Assembly: GCF_014395225.1 (NCBI RefSeq)
Contig: NZ_CP060723.1
Span: forward strand, 2,976,001-3,040,000
Direction: 5' to 3'
Length of the DNA stretch: 64,000 bases
Source: Pedobacter roseus
Lineage (GTDB): Bacteria; Bacteroidota; Bacteroidia; Sphingobacteriales; Sphingobacteriaceae
In this document: positions 9,465 to 18,704 of the stretch, one piece after another
Position numbering within the stretch: position 1 is the stretch's first letter
Layout: the number at the start of each line of letters is the position of its first letter
Notes under the pieces: generated by a model
What the model was told of the DNA's origin: nothing
The model's input: only the letters and a program-made list of their open reading frames with translations
Database searches by the model: none
Position numbers and translations under genes: made by a program

Positions 9465-12314
9465 TTATAACTTAAGCTTAATTTTGGCTGGTTTTAATCC
9501 ATTAGATGAAGCTGTTAAGCTTACTTCTCCTTTATCGCCTGTTGATTGTACAATTACCTGTGCCAAACCACTAAATAGTTTTCTTTTCCAGCCTGCTGCT
9601 GGTTTTAATACCTGAATTGCACCTGGGTCGGTATTGATGTTATCCCAGCTTTGCACTTTCAAAATCGGTATAGCCAATATGGCAATGGTATTTTTTCCGG
9701 CTTTTAATACCGATCGGTCGAGTGTAAAAGCATTTCCTTTTTTATTAGCCAAAAGCTTATAAGCTATTTTTTTGCCGTTGATGTAAATGGACTGCTCTTT
9801 ACCCAGACTTTTATAAAAAAAAGTGATTTTGGTCTGATCACTCCAATCGGTTAAATCGAAATCTCCCCGATAGATCAATGCTGTCACTTTTTTACCAAAT
9901 TCTTGTGTTCTTTCCTGTTTAAAGGCGTAATCCCAGTCAGTGGTCGCTGTAGTTAACTTTGAGAGGTCATCAATGGCTGAAATTGCTTTTTCTTTGAGGT
10001 TATTAATGCGAACAACACTCACCTGTTCTATAAACTGATCAGGTTCTAAAGAAGTGGGGTTACCATTACCTACACCAATAATTTTAGCAGGACCATTGAT
10101 TTCGAAATCGATATCGTTAACTGCGGTCGGCACACTCTTGCCCGAAACATCACGAACATCAACGGTGAGGATGGCAATATTAGAGTTTGCTACCGGAATG
10201 GTTTCTTGTGTAATGGTTATTTGGGTAGGCTCTGAAGTGGTTTTTACCACATCGGTCAATATTTTTTTGCCGTTTTTAAAGCCAATTGCTTCAAGCGTGC
10301 CAGGTGCATAGTTTACCGTCCAGCTTAAATGGCCGTTAGGTTCCATGCGTTTTTTGCCCAAACTTTTTTTGTTGAGGAACAATTCAACTTCATCACAATT
10401 GCTATAGGCTTTCACATCGATTGGTGTACCTTCTTTACCCTTCCAGTTCCAGTGTGGTAAGAGGTGCAAAGTAGGTTTATCTGTCCACCATGATTTTAAA
10501 TACCAGGTATTATCTTTGGGAAAACCGCATAAATCAAGCATTCCGAAATAAGAAAGTACCGATGGCCATCCAAATGGTGTTGGCTCTCCGCGGTAATCGA
10601 AACCTGTCCATACAAACATGCCAGCCAGGTAAGGGCGTGAGGCATAATGTTTCCAACCATCTTCTAAACTCAGGAAGTTTTCGTTTTGCCTGGTATCATA
10701 AGCCGCAATTTCGTGCTGAGCCATATTGGTAACATATAGGCCCCTGCTGGCTACGGTAGAACCCTCTTCGGTACCCCAGCTAAACTGCGCAGGATACTTT
10801 TTATGCTGTTCATCTGTGTTTTTCGTTGCCACGTAATTATAACCTAAAAGATCTATGGTTGTCGAAATTCCGTTTCCTATGCCCCCACTCACCGCAGCAG
10901 TAATTGCCCGGGTAGTATCGATGGTTTTGGCAAAGGCCTGCATGGTTTTGGCAATGCGTGCACCGGTAATATTGCCTTCGATATTCCATTCTTCGTTACC
11001 GATAGACCAGCTGATGATGCTCGGATGGTTACGGTCGCGGATGATCAGTTTTTTAAGGTAAGCCAGGTTCTGATCGGTTATACCCATCAATCGGTTTTCG
11101 TCGATTACCAGCATGCCCAGTTTGTCGCAGGCATCCAACAGCTCTGGCGTTGGTGGATTGTGTGAGCAACGGTAGGCATTGCTGCCCATTTCTTTTAATT
11201 TACTGATTCTAAAATATTGTAATTCATCCGGCAGGGCCACACCAAGGCCGGCATGGTCCTGATGATTATTTGTACCTTTAATTTCTATCCGCTTTCCATT
11301 TAAAAAGAAACCTTTATCGGCATCGAACCTGATCGTCCTGATCCCAAAAGTGGTTTTATATTCATCTATTACTTCTCCATTTTTGCTAATGGTGGTTAAC
11401 AATTGATACAAATAGGGATTTTCAAGATCCCATAATCGTGGCTTAACCATTGGAATGGTTAAAGTATATTCTTTTTCGGTTAATACATTTAGTTCAAGGT
11501 TTTGAAGTTCTCCTGAAGCCACCACCTTGCCATCAGCATCGGCTATGCTTTGTTTAATGTTAAACTTTTGGTTGTCCAGGGCCTCATTTTTTAAGGTAAC
11601 GCTGGCGGTAACAACAGCCTGATTATTTTCGAGCTTACTGCGTACGAAGGTGCCGTTAGGCACTACATGCAAGGGATCTGTTTTATTCAACCACACATGA
11701 CGATAAATGCCCGCACCTTCGTAAAACCATCCTTCTTCGATGGTTACATCTGCGCGTACAGCGATTACATTTTCGCCGCCATAGTTTAAGTAATCGGTAA
11801 TATCATACTCAAAACCATGATAACCGCTAGGTTCGGTACCCAGGTAATGGCCGTTTACCCAAATGATAGAATTTCTGAATACACCATCAAAAGCAATGCT
11901 GATCTTGCGGCCCAGATCTTTGGCTGGGATAAAAACAGATTTACGATACCAACCCACGCTGGCGTCCGGAAAATTACGACCGATCGCTTTAAAACCATGG
12001 CTTAAACTTGCTTTGGGATCAAATCCCTGTTCTACAGCCCAATCGTGGGGTAGATTGAGTTTTCTCCAGGTACGGTCGTCAAAGTTGGGATCTGCGGCAC
12101 CATCGCCATAGCCTGTTTTGGCCAGATAAGAAAAATAACCTGTTCCATTGTAAAAATCTTTTTTAACATCGTACGGGTGACCCAGCGCAAAACGCCAACC
12201 GGTATCGATCAATAGATGTTCGCGTTTTACCGGGTTATGGTTTTGGGCGAATGATAGGACTGGCTGAATCAGTTTAAGCAAAAGCAGTAAAGCCCATATT
12301 TTATATAATTTCAT
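9465..12314 (-). CDS. GH2 beta-galactosidase, DUF4982 type
   Basis: A 949-residue secreted GH2 protein of the DUF4982-containing subgroup common in Bacteroidota PULs. It has a signal peptide (to about 24), a sugar-binding domain with NSIIWVNGHYLG and YEGAGIYRHVWL, an Ig-like domain, a TIM barrel with acid/base Glu441 in SIGNEEW and the likely nucleophile Glu516 in WGTEEGS, then the DUF4982 region after FDYRGEPTPFGWPS and PHWNWKGKEG, and a C-terminal beta domain. Expected action: removal of terminal beta-galactose (or another beta-linked sugar) in the periplasm. It follows the broken GH51-like gene by 15 bp. Having three GH2 genes of different subgroups in one locus suggests different linkages rather than redundancy. 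Confidence 0.87.
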   Translation of the reverse strand: MKLYKIWALLLLLKLIQPVLSFAQNHNPVKREHLLIDTGWRFALGHPYDVKKDFYNGTGYFSYLAKTGYGDGAADPNFDDRTWRKLNLPHDWAVEQGFDPKASLSHGFKAIGRNFPDASVGWYRKSVFIPAKDLGRKISIAFDGVFRNSIIWVNGHYLGTEPSGYHGFEYDITDYLNYGGENVIAVRADVTIEEGWFYEGAGIYRHVWLNKTDPLHVVPNGTFVRSKLENNQAVVTASVTLKNEALDNQKFNIKQSIADADGKVVASGELQNLELNVLTEKEYTLTIPMVKPRLWDLENPYLYQLLTTISKNGEVIDEYKTTFGIRTIRFDADKGFFLNGKRIEIKGTNNHQDHAGLGVALPDELQYFRISKLKEMGSNAYRCSHNPPTPELLDACDKLGMLVIDENRLMGITDQNLAYLKKLIIRDRNHPSIISWSIGNEEWNIEGNITGARIAKTMQAFAKTIDTTRAITAAVSGGIGNGISTTIDLLGYNYVATKNTDEQHKKYPAQFSWGTEEGSTVASRGLYVTNMAQHEIAAYDTRQNENFLSLEDGWKHYASRPYLAGMFVWTGFDYRGEPTPFGWPSVLSYFGMLDLCGFPKDNTWYLKSWWTDKPTLHLLPHWNWKGKEGTPIDVKAYSNCDEVELFLNKKSLGKKRMEPNGHLSWTVNYAPGTLEAIGFKNGKKILTDVVKTTSEPTQITITQETIPVANSNIAILTVDVRDVSGKSVPTAVNDIDFEINGPAKIIGVGNGNPTSLEPDQFIEQVSVVRINNLKEKAISAIDDLSKLTTATTDWDYAFKQERTQEFGKKVTALIYRGDFDLTDWSDQTKITFFYKSLGKEQSIYINGKKIAYKLLANKKGNAFTLDRSVLKAGKNTIAILAIPILKVQSWDNINTDPGAIQVLKPAAGWKRKLFSGLAQVIVQSTGDKGEVSLTASSNGLKPAKIKLKL

Positions 12315-12329
12315 CTGTGTGTTGTGTAT

Positions 12330-13993
12330 TTATTCTGTTAACAGGTATTGGACTGAAAATGGCTGAGATTCGAACTTTATCTTTCCGGTAACAGTGGCCG
12401 ATAATGCTTTTATCTTTTTAGGATCTTCGGGTCCGCCTGCTGCAAATTTTGTGGTTTTGCCGTTAACCAACACTTTTTGAGAGAAAGCGCCATTATCATC
12501 TCCACCCGTTAAACTGTATAGGTAATATTTTTTTGTGGATTTAAATCCGGTGATATCAAGATCAATAACCTGCGGTACATTGCCTTTATTTACAATAACA
12601 GCTCCCAGTTCTCCATTTTTAAACTTAGCGGAATAAGCCAGTATGTCATTGTTATCACTTACCTTGGTGGTGAGGAGTTGATCACCAAAAAACCGCTGAA
12701 AGTAATACATGTAGTAAAATACCGGCCTGGGATTCCAGAGTGGAACGCCAGGTTCGTCGCCTTTATTGAACATGCCATGATCATTGCCATGAGCATATCC
12801 ATTGGCGAGATCCCATCGGCTGGCCATACCAAATTTTAAATTAGCCAGTTCGCCCAAAACAATGGCTGCGTGCATGCCATTGATAAAAGAACAGGATTGT
12901 TTTGAACCCGTGGCAAAAATATTCCATTCGGTAAGTGCCAAAGGCCTTTCGGGAAGCTGGTAAATTCTGGACAGCTCTTTCATATAAGCTGCCATTTTAT
13001 GGGTTTCTGTTTTTGCTGTATTTAAAATAATTTCTGGCGAAGAATTTTGCTCGTAAGGGGTGTAATAACTGTGCAGCACATAATAATCTATAGCAGAACC
13101 AGCGGTCTTTAGCAATCCATCATTCCAGTTTTTGGTAATGCCGCCCTCCCACGATTTTTCTTTGGCGGTTTCAATCACCACTGCACCGATAAAAATTTCG
13201 CTGTTGATTTCTTTTGCAGCAGCTTTCATTGAATCGACAAAAACCTTTAAGTGTTCGCCATACAATTTGCCTGAAATCATTTCTGGTTGGTGATCTTTGT
13301 TTTTAGAAGTATCTATTTTATAACCAGCCTGCCAGGTACCGTAATTTTCATTACCGATTTCCCAGAATTTGGTTTTTCCTTTATCAAAACGGACCCAATC
13401 GGCCGCCAGGTGCGCTGCATTTTGCACGGGTTTATTGCCAGTACCATAACGGGCGTAACTGTAATTTACGCAGATAATACCCGTACTATTGGTTTCCTTT
13501 ATTAATTGATAATAGTTCGATAGTGATAATGAGGAAGGATTATCGGTAATTCCATACCATAACCTTTCGGGCTTTTGCTTACGCTGATCGCCATATAAAA
13601 TAACCTCGGGGACATCTTTTGGCCTGTTTTCTTTCGAGGTGTTCCAGAAATACACATTGCTGAGGTTGCCCCGGGAAAGCGGATGATATTTGGAGAAAGT
13701 GTTTTAATATGATCCATCAGCACCGGCTGATCTACAATCTGGCTCATGTAGGGATTAGAATTGTTTCCGTACAGGTAATTGGAAACCAGGCCTGCTTCGG
13801 CCTTATAATCAACTTTAATATTCACCGAAGCAGGTTTTAAAGGAATTGAATGTTTGATATAGGCAGGTTTATCAACCTTTTTACGCTGTAAATCCTGTAA
13901 AAAAAACGATTGAGGGTTTTGTCCAAACACATCACTATGTGTCATTAAAACTGAAAATGGCAATAGTAGGTAAAGGAATGTTTTTCGTAACAT
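12330..13993 (-). pseudogene. GH51-like glycosidase, split by a one-base frameshift
   Basis: Two overlapping frames (13993 to 13502 and 13655 to 12330) together match the whole of the intact neighbour at 14000-15766. The first carries a type I signal peptide (RKTFLYLLLPFSVLM) and runs to SPNIIRFPG; it then goes out of frame exactly where the neighbour reads RFPGGNIASVFFFN. Adding one G to the run at 13669-13672 (cccc on the plus strand) would restore RFPGGNLSNVYFWN and a protein of about 554 residues. Both catalytic motifs survive in the second frame: WEIGNENYG (acid/base) and LTEWN (nucleophile). Unlike its neighbour it is not a lipoprotein. A recent inactivating deletion or a sequencing error in a homopolymer are both possible. 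Confidence 0.85.
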
Positions 13994-13999
13994 GAATAA

Positions 14000-15766
14000 C
14001 TACTTTTTATCTACCGCTATAAACACAACTGACCTAGCCGGTAAAGAAACTTTTATACCTCCATCAACCAAAGCCGATTTTGCGGTTAAAGTTTGGTAAT
14101 TGGCAGGTCCGCCTGAAACACCTGTTGGGCCATTATCATTTACAAATACCTTTTGAGAGAATTCGCCGTTGTCATCTCCACCGGTTAGGGTATAATAATA
14201 ATACCTTGCGCCCGGCGCGAAATTTGTGATGTTAATGGTGGCCACCTGGCTTGTTGTACCTTTATTCACCACCACTATTCCGGCTGCACCAGAAGCATAA
14301 CCTGAGGCATAACTCACCACATCGGTTGATCCGGAAACACTAGAACTAAGCATTCTATCACCGAAAATTTTCTGAAAATAGTACATGTGGTAAAATGCAG
14401 GCCTTGGCGTCCATTTAGTGGTTCCGTTACCTTCATCGCCCAAACTGAACATGCCGTGATCATTGCCTCCGGCATAACCGTTGGCCAAATCCCATCGGCT
14501 GGCCATGCCATAATTATTTTTAATCAGTTCGCCCAATACCATTGTAGCATGCATGCCAGCAATGTGCGATACCTGCTGTTTAGACCCTTCTGCAAAAATA
14601 TTCCACTCGGTCATGGCGATCGGTTTTAAAGCAACACCGTTTTCCTGGGTTGTTTTTTTCATGTAATCCATAATCATTTTTGATTCGGTAACGGCTGTAT
14701 TTAAAATCACTGAAGCAGAAGAATTTTGGGCATAAGGCGTATAATAGGTATGCACGATATAAAAATCGGCCGCATTGCCCGCTGCCGAAAGAAAACCGGA
14801 ATTCCAGGTTTTATCTACAACATTGCTATTACCTATTGAGGCATCGTACTGGATCAGCTGACCACCAATTTTAATCACTGAACCGATTTCAGCCGCAGCC
14901 TTGCGCATAGAATCTGCGAAAACTTTAAAATGTTTACCGTATAATGCGCCGTTGATAATTTCTGGCTGTCCGTCTTTATTGGTAGCGGTATTGATTTTGT
15001 AACCAGCCTGCCATGGTCCGGCATCTTCATTTCCAATTTCCCAGTACTTGGTTTTTCCTTTATCAAAACGCACCCAATCGGCAGCCAAATGAGCAGCCAC
15101 CTGATCAGGATGTGCACTGGTCCCGTAGCGGGCATAGCTGTAATTAACGGTGATTATACCTGTGCTATTCGTTTGCTGTAAAAAGCTATAATAACTGTCT
15201 ACAGAAAATGTCCAGCTGGCGGTGTTTTTACCATACCAGTAACCTGCATTAACCGGAGCACCAGAAGTATTGTACAAGGTGGCAGGTGCATCATCAGGTT
15301 TTTGTCCGGGATTGGCATTAAAGAAAAAAACACTGGCAATGTTGCCTCCAGGGAAACGGATAATATTTGGCGAAAGGTTTTTTACATGGTTAATCAAAGT
15401 GGCCTCGGCACCCAATTGGCCGATGTAAGGATTGCTGTTGTTGCCGAAAAGATATTTGGAAACTTTACCAACGGTTTCGCTGTAATCAGCATTAATGGTT
15501 ACTGCAACAGTTCCGGTTGGTTTAGCGGCATCAACAAAAGATGGTGCCACAAAGGTTTTGCCTTCCCAATTATCCATAAAAAAACCAACAGTTGTTGCGG
15601 TAGTTACCTCTTTAGGTGGAATAATGGTCCCGGTATTGGGTGGCGTTACTACAGGTGGTTCCTGAATGGGCTCATTATTATTCTTTTTACAGGAAGTGAT
15701 GGCCAAAATGCTCAAAAGCATGCAAACGCCAATCACTTGATGTTTATGGTTTACAGAAGTTTTCAT
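14000..15766 (-). CDS. GH51-like (clan GH-A) surface lipoprotein glycosidase
   Basis: A 588-residue lipoprotein: lipobox LAITSC, then a Pro/Thr-rich linker and a TIM barrel from about residue 90. Candidate acid/base Glu247 in WEIGNEDAGPWQ and nucleophile Glu387 in MTEWNIF resemble GH51 alpha-L-arabinofuranosidases, and RFPGGN fits the same clan. A short beta-sandwich ends the protein. Lipidation suggests display at the cell surface, where PULs usually keep their endo-acting enzyme. Because no other backbone-cutting enzyme is visible in PUL1, it may be endo-acting rather than an arabinofuranosidase; that is inference. The next gene downstream (7 bp away) is a frameshifted paralogue. A strong hairpin lies just upstream at 15797-15828. 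Confidence 0.72.
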   Translation of the reverse strand: MKTSVNHKHQVIGVCMLLSILAITSCKKNNNEPIQEPPVVTPPNTGTIIPPKEVTTATTVGFFMDNWEGKTFVAPSFVDAAKPTGTVAVTINADYSETVGKVSKYLFGNNSNPYIGQLGAEATLINHVKNLSPNIIRFPGGNIASVFFFNANPGQKPDDAPATLYNTSGAPVNAGYWYGKNTASWTFSVDSYYSFLQQTNSTGIITVNYSYARYGTSAHPDQVAAHLAADWVRFDKGKTKYWEIGNEDAGPWQAGYKINTATNKDGQPEIINGALYGKHFKVFADSMRKAAAEIGSVIKIGGQLIQYDASIGNSNVVDKTWNSGFLSAAGNAADFYIVHTYYTPYAQNSSASVILNTAVTESKMIMDYMKKTTQENGVALKPIAMTEWNIFAEGSKQQVSHIAGMHATMVLGELIKNNYGMASRWDLANGYAGGNDHGMFSLGDEGNGTTKWTPRPAFYHMYYFQKIFGDRMLSSSVSGSTDVVSYASGYASGAAGIVVVNKGTTSQVATINITNFAPGARYYYYTLTGGDDNGEFSQKVFVNDNGPTGVSGGPANYQTLTAKSALVDGGIKVSLPARSVVFIAVDKK

Positions 15767-15796
15767 TTAAAGCAGGTCAAAAAGGTTTTGTTAAAA

Positions 15797-15828
15797 GTTG
15801 GTACCGGACACATTTATCCGGTACCAAC
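15797..15828 (-). terminator. Intercistronic 12-bp hairpin inside PUL1
   Basis: A perfect 12-bp inverted repeat GTTGGTACCGGA / TCCGGTACCAAC with an 8-base loop lies in the 69-bp gap between the glycan-binding lipoprotein and the GH51-like gene. On the minus strand the stem is followed by TTTTAAC, so it can act as a weak Rho-independent terminator. It may also stabilise the 3' end of an upstream susCD transcript. Either role would make expression of the binding/import genes higher than that of the enzymes. Confidence 0.6.
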
Positions 15829-15835
15829 CGGAAAA

Positions 15836-17071
15836 CTATTTTTTCAATTTTACGATCCGGATATTGTCAATCCCCACATCAAACTTGGTGGTTACCGGGG
15901 TTGCGGTATCGTTGATGTACATAAAAACAATGGCGCCTTTGCCCGTATTGGTCACACTGCTCGATGAGGTAATCAGGTCATTTAAAGTTGGCGCAGAAGT
16001 TCCTGTACCCTCTCCATTACCTGTTTTGGTTTTAAACTGGGTTAAAGGAATGGTTACGGTATACCAGGTATTTGATTTAAAAATTCTCGTAGCCTCAGCT
16101 TTCCAAGGTTCGTAACGGGCCAGGTATAGCCACGACCCTTCGTTACGGCGGATCATCAGTCCTCCGCCACCCCAGGGTTCCTTAACCGAAATCTCGAATT
16201 TGAGTACATAACTCGAAACCGGATCGGCGAGATTGGCCTGTGGCACCCATTGTACCTGGTTAAGGTTTATAGACCGGTTGGCATCATACCATGCATAATT
16301 AAAGGCCGATATGCTGCCAGTAAACATCCTTGCATAATTACCCTGTGCACCCGGAAATAAAGCCTGACTATTCGTTATTGAAGCGCCATAGCTGTAATTA
16401 TTTACATTATCAAAATTGCATAACATGCCGGTTACCTGATCATTGTAAGAACTGTAGGTACTTGTTCCGCCTTGTGTTTTCACCACAATATCGCCTGAGG
16501 TGGCCGATAATGGAATGGTTACGGTGCACGAAGTGCCATCGGGTTTAGAAACCACATTGGTACCATCTGCCCCACCCGGAAAAGTAATGCTCTTGATCAG
16601 ATAAAGATATTGACCATATAAAGTGATGGTTTGCCCCTGAGGGGTATACTCATTACTCACACTACTTACTACTGGTGGTGGTGGTGATACCGGAAAAGTA
16701 AAGGTTGTTTCGCCATATTTGGTTACTAAACGGATCGTGTTTTCCTGCCCTTTAGGAATATTAGAAAATAAAATGGAAGGAACGGTGACTACGAAATTAT
16801 CATCTCCAACCAGGGCCGAATTAAAAGTTGCTGCAAAACCGCTAAAATACACAGCCGAAACCGTTTTGAGGTTTTCACCCTGGATTACAATATTTTGCCC
16901 CGAACCTACTTTAGTTAGCGTAGAATCGTTAGGAGCAGCTGAAATTGCCCTTATTCTGGTTATTACAGGTGGTTTTTCGTTGTCACTTTTTTTACATGCA
17001 GTTTGCATGGCCAATACCATCATCAATAGGATGACAATAATTCCAGATCTGCTTTTTATAAGCTTTTTCAT
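15836..17071 (-). CDS. Surface glycan-binding lipoprotein with IPT/TIG domains
   Basis: A 411-residue lipoprotein (lipobox LAMQTAC). After the lipid anchor there are two IPT/TIG Ig-like repeats (about 35-120 and 125-205, with GSGQNIVIQGENL and PQGQTITLYGQYLY) and a C-terminal beta-rich carbohydrate-binding domain (about 210-411, several Trp, including GGGGLMIRRNEGSWLYLARY). This is the layout of SGBP-B-type proteins placed directly after SusD. It would help hold the polysaccharide at the outer surface for the SusCD importer. It starts 32 bp after susD and is followed by the 12-bp hairpin. The exact ligand cannot be read from sequence. Confidence 0.8.
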   Translation of the reverse strand: MKKLIKSRSGIIVILLMMVLAMQTACKKSDNEKPPVITRIRAISAAPNDSTLTKVGSGQNIVIQGENLKTVSAVYFSGFAATFNSALVGDDNFVVTVPSILFSNIPKGQENTIRLVTKYGETTFTFPVSPPPPVVSSVSNEYTPQGQTITLYGQYLYLIKSITFPGGADGTNVVSKPDGTSCTVTIPLSATSGDIVVKTQGGTSTYSSYNDQVTGMLCNFDNVNNYSYGASITNSQALFPGAQGNYARMFTGSISAFNYAWYDANRSINLNQVQWVPQANLADPVSSYVLKFEISVKEPWGGGGLMIRRNEGSWLYLARYEPWKAEATRIFKSNTWYTVTIPLTQFKTKTGNGEGTGTSAPTLNDLITSSSSVTNTGKGAIVFMYINDTATPVTTKFDVGIDNIRIVKLKK

Positions 17072-17103
17072 TATGATTTAATTTAAAATTAAACTTATAG
17101 CTG

Positions 17104-18687
17104 TTATTTATAATATGGTACTGCAGGCTGACTTAGCAATGGATTGGTGGTAAGATCGGCCAGCGGATAAGGCAACTTAAAAGATGCATCGCTTGGTGTA
17201 GAAAACTGATCTTCGTTTACCCTTACATTTGTAGCCGAATTAAAAGTTAAGCGACCACGGTTCTGTGCAGCAATTTTAGAAATGGTTTGTGCCGGATTAA
17301 TATCATGCTCGCGGAGCAGATCGAACCAATACTGACCTTCAATAGCCAGTTCCAATTGTCTATCCACTAAAACATCTGCTTTTGAAACAGGTGAAGTTTT
17401 AGCATCTAAACCTGCCCTTGTACGCACCAGATTATAATACTTTAAAGCATCGGCATCCGTAGTGGTGGGCGAATTGCCTAATATGGCTTCAGCATAAATC
17501 AGGTAAACATCAGCCAACCTGAGCATATATGCTGCAGAACTGGTAGAAAGCGAGTATACCTGTCCGGGGTTATCATCATTGGTACCCACCACATATTTTT
17601 TCACATGTGGCCTTTCATCAGTAACCCTGTAACCACCATCTTTTTTTAATAATTCGGGATAGAAATCGCCATTCTGCATAAACGTGGCTTTACGGCGCAG
17701 GTCTTTTACATCATATTTATTGTAAATATCGATACTTGGGGTGTTGGCAGCGCCATATCCATCACCTGCGTTGGTGAGTTTGCCTTCTGCTGCATAATAA
17801 CCTTGCGTACTATTGCCGAGGCCATAATTGTTCGGACTGGCAATAAACTGAAGGGCAAATAAACTTTCCTCGTTATTGTTGTTTTCTATCTTAAAAAGAT
17901 CAGCATAACTTGGAAGCAATTTTAAACCACTGTTGTTACAAACATCGCCGGCATATTTCTTTGCGCTATCCAACAAGGCCACGTCACGCTGTCCGGTTCC
18001 TGTACCAGTCCCATCATCTTTCAGGCCCGAACGGGTAAGGTAAATTTTAGCCAGCATGCCTTCTGCCGACCATTTGTTTACCCTTCCTTTATCAATTACC
18101 GTACGTAGATTTTGAGAAGCGAATTTTAAATCTTCGATAATGAAGCGGTAAACATCCTTAACCAGGTGTTTGTTCACCTGAGGCTGTTCGGCAAGGGTAC
18201 GGTTATCAGTAATGATGGGTACTTCGCCGAAATACTGTACCAGGTAGAAATAGGATGTACCCCTTAAAAAACGCAGCTCTCCTATGGCATTATTTTTCGC
18301 TATTGCGCTCACCGATGGATCAGTATTCTGGGTAATGTAAATGATATTCAGGTTGCAATAGGCTATAATTTTGTATAACGAGCGCCAGGCTTCGTTAATC
18401 CTTGCATCCGAACTGTTTACCGCGAAGGTAGAATAAGAAACAAAATTGGTGCGCGACAAATTGCCTGCCATGGCATCGCCTAAAACCAGGATTGATTTAT
18501 CGTTAAAATCAAACCAGGGTGTTCCGTACAGGGCACCAGTGGCCAGGCGCAGGTCGCCTTCTGATTTAAAGAAGCTTTCCAGGGTAACTTTATCCTGTGG
18601 CGTTCTGTCTAAAAAGCTTTTTTTACATCCTAAAAATGATGTTAAGCCGGTTAACAGGGCTATTGTGAAATATATTTTATTTTTCAT
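17104..18687 (-). CDS. SusD/RagB outer-membrane lipoprotein (PUL1)
   Basis: A 527-residue SusD-family protein. The lipobox ends at Cys21 (LTSFLGCKKSFLDRTP). The TPR-rich SusD N-domain (about 30-250, LRFLRGTSYFYLVQYFGEVP) and the C-terminal SusD/RagB domain (about 280-527, MLRLADVYLIYAEA and ELAIEGQYWFDLLREH) are both present and full length. It forms the lid of the SusC channel and binds the target glycan. It starts 17 bp after susC and is clearly in the same operon. Confidence 0.95.
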   Translation of the reverse strand: MKNKIYFTIALLTGLTSFLGCKKSFLDRTPQDKVTLESFFKSEGDLRLATGALYGTPWFDFNDKSILVLGDAMAGNLSRTNFVSYSTFAVNSSDARINEAWRSLYKIIAYCNLNIIYITQNTDPSVSAIAKNNAIGELRFLRGTSYFYLVQYFGEVPIITDNRTLAEQPQVNKHLVKDVYRFIIEDLKFASQNLRTVIDKGRVNKWSAEGMLAKIYLTRSGLKDDGTGTGTGQRDVALLDSAKKYAGDVCNNSGLKLLPSYADLFKIENNNNEESLFALQFIASPNNYGLGNSTQGYYAAEGKLTNAGDGYGAANTPSIDIYNKYDVKDLRRKATFMQNGDFYPELLKKDGGYRVTDERPHVKKYVVGTNDDNPGQVYSLSTSSAAYMLRLADVYLIYAEAILGNSPTTTDADALKYYNLVRTRAGLDAKTSPVSKADVLVDRQLELAIEGQYWFDLLREHDINPAQTISKIAAQNRGRLTFNSATNVRVNEDQFSTPSDASFKLPYPLADLTTNPLLSQPAVPYYK

Positions 18688-18704
18688 CTTTATAAATATT
18701 AATG

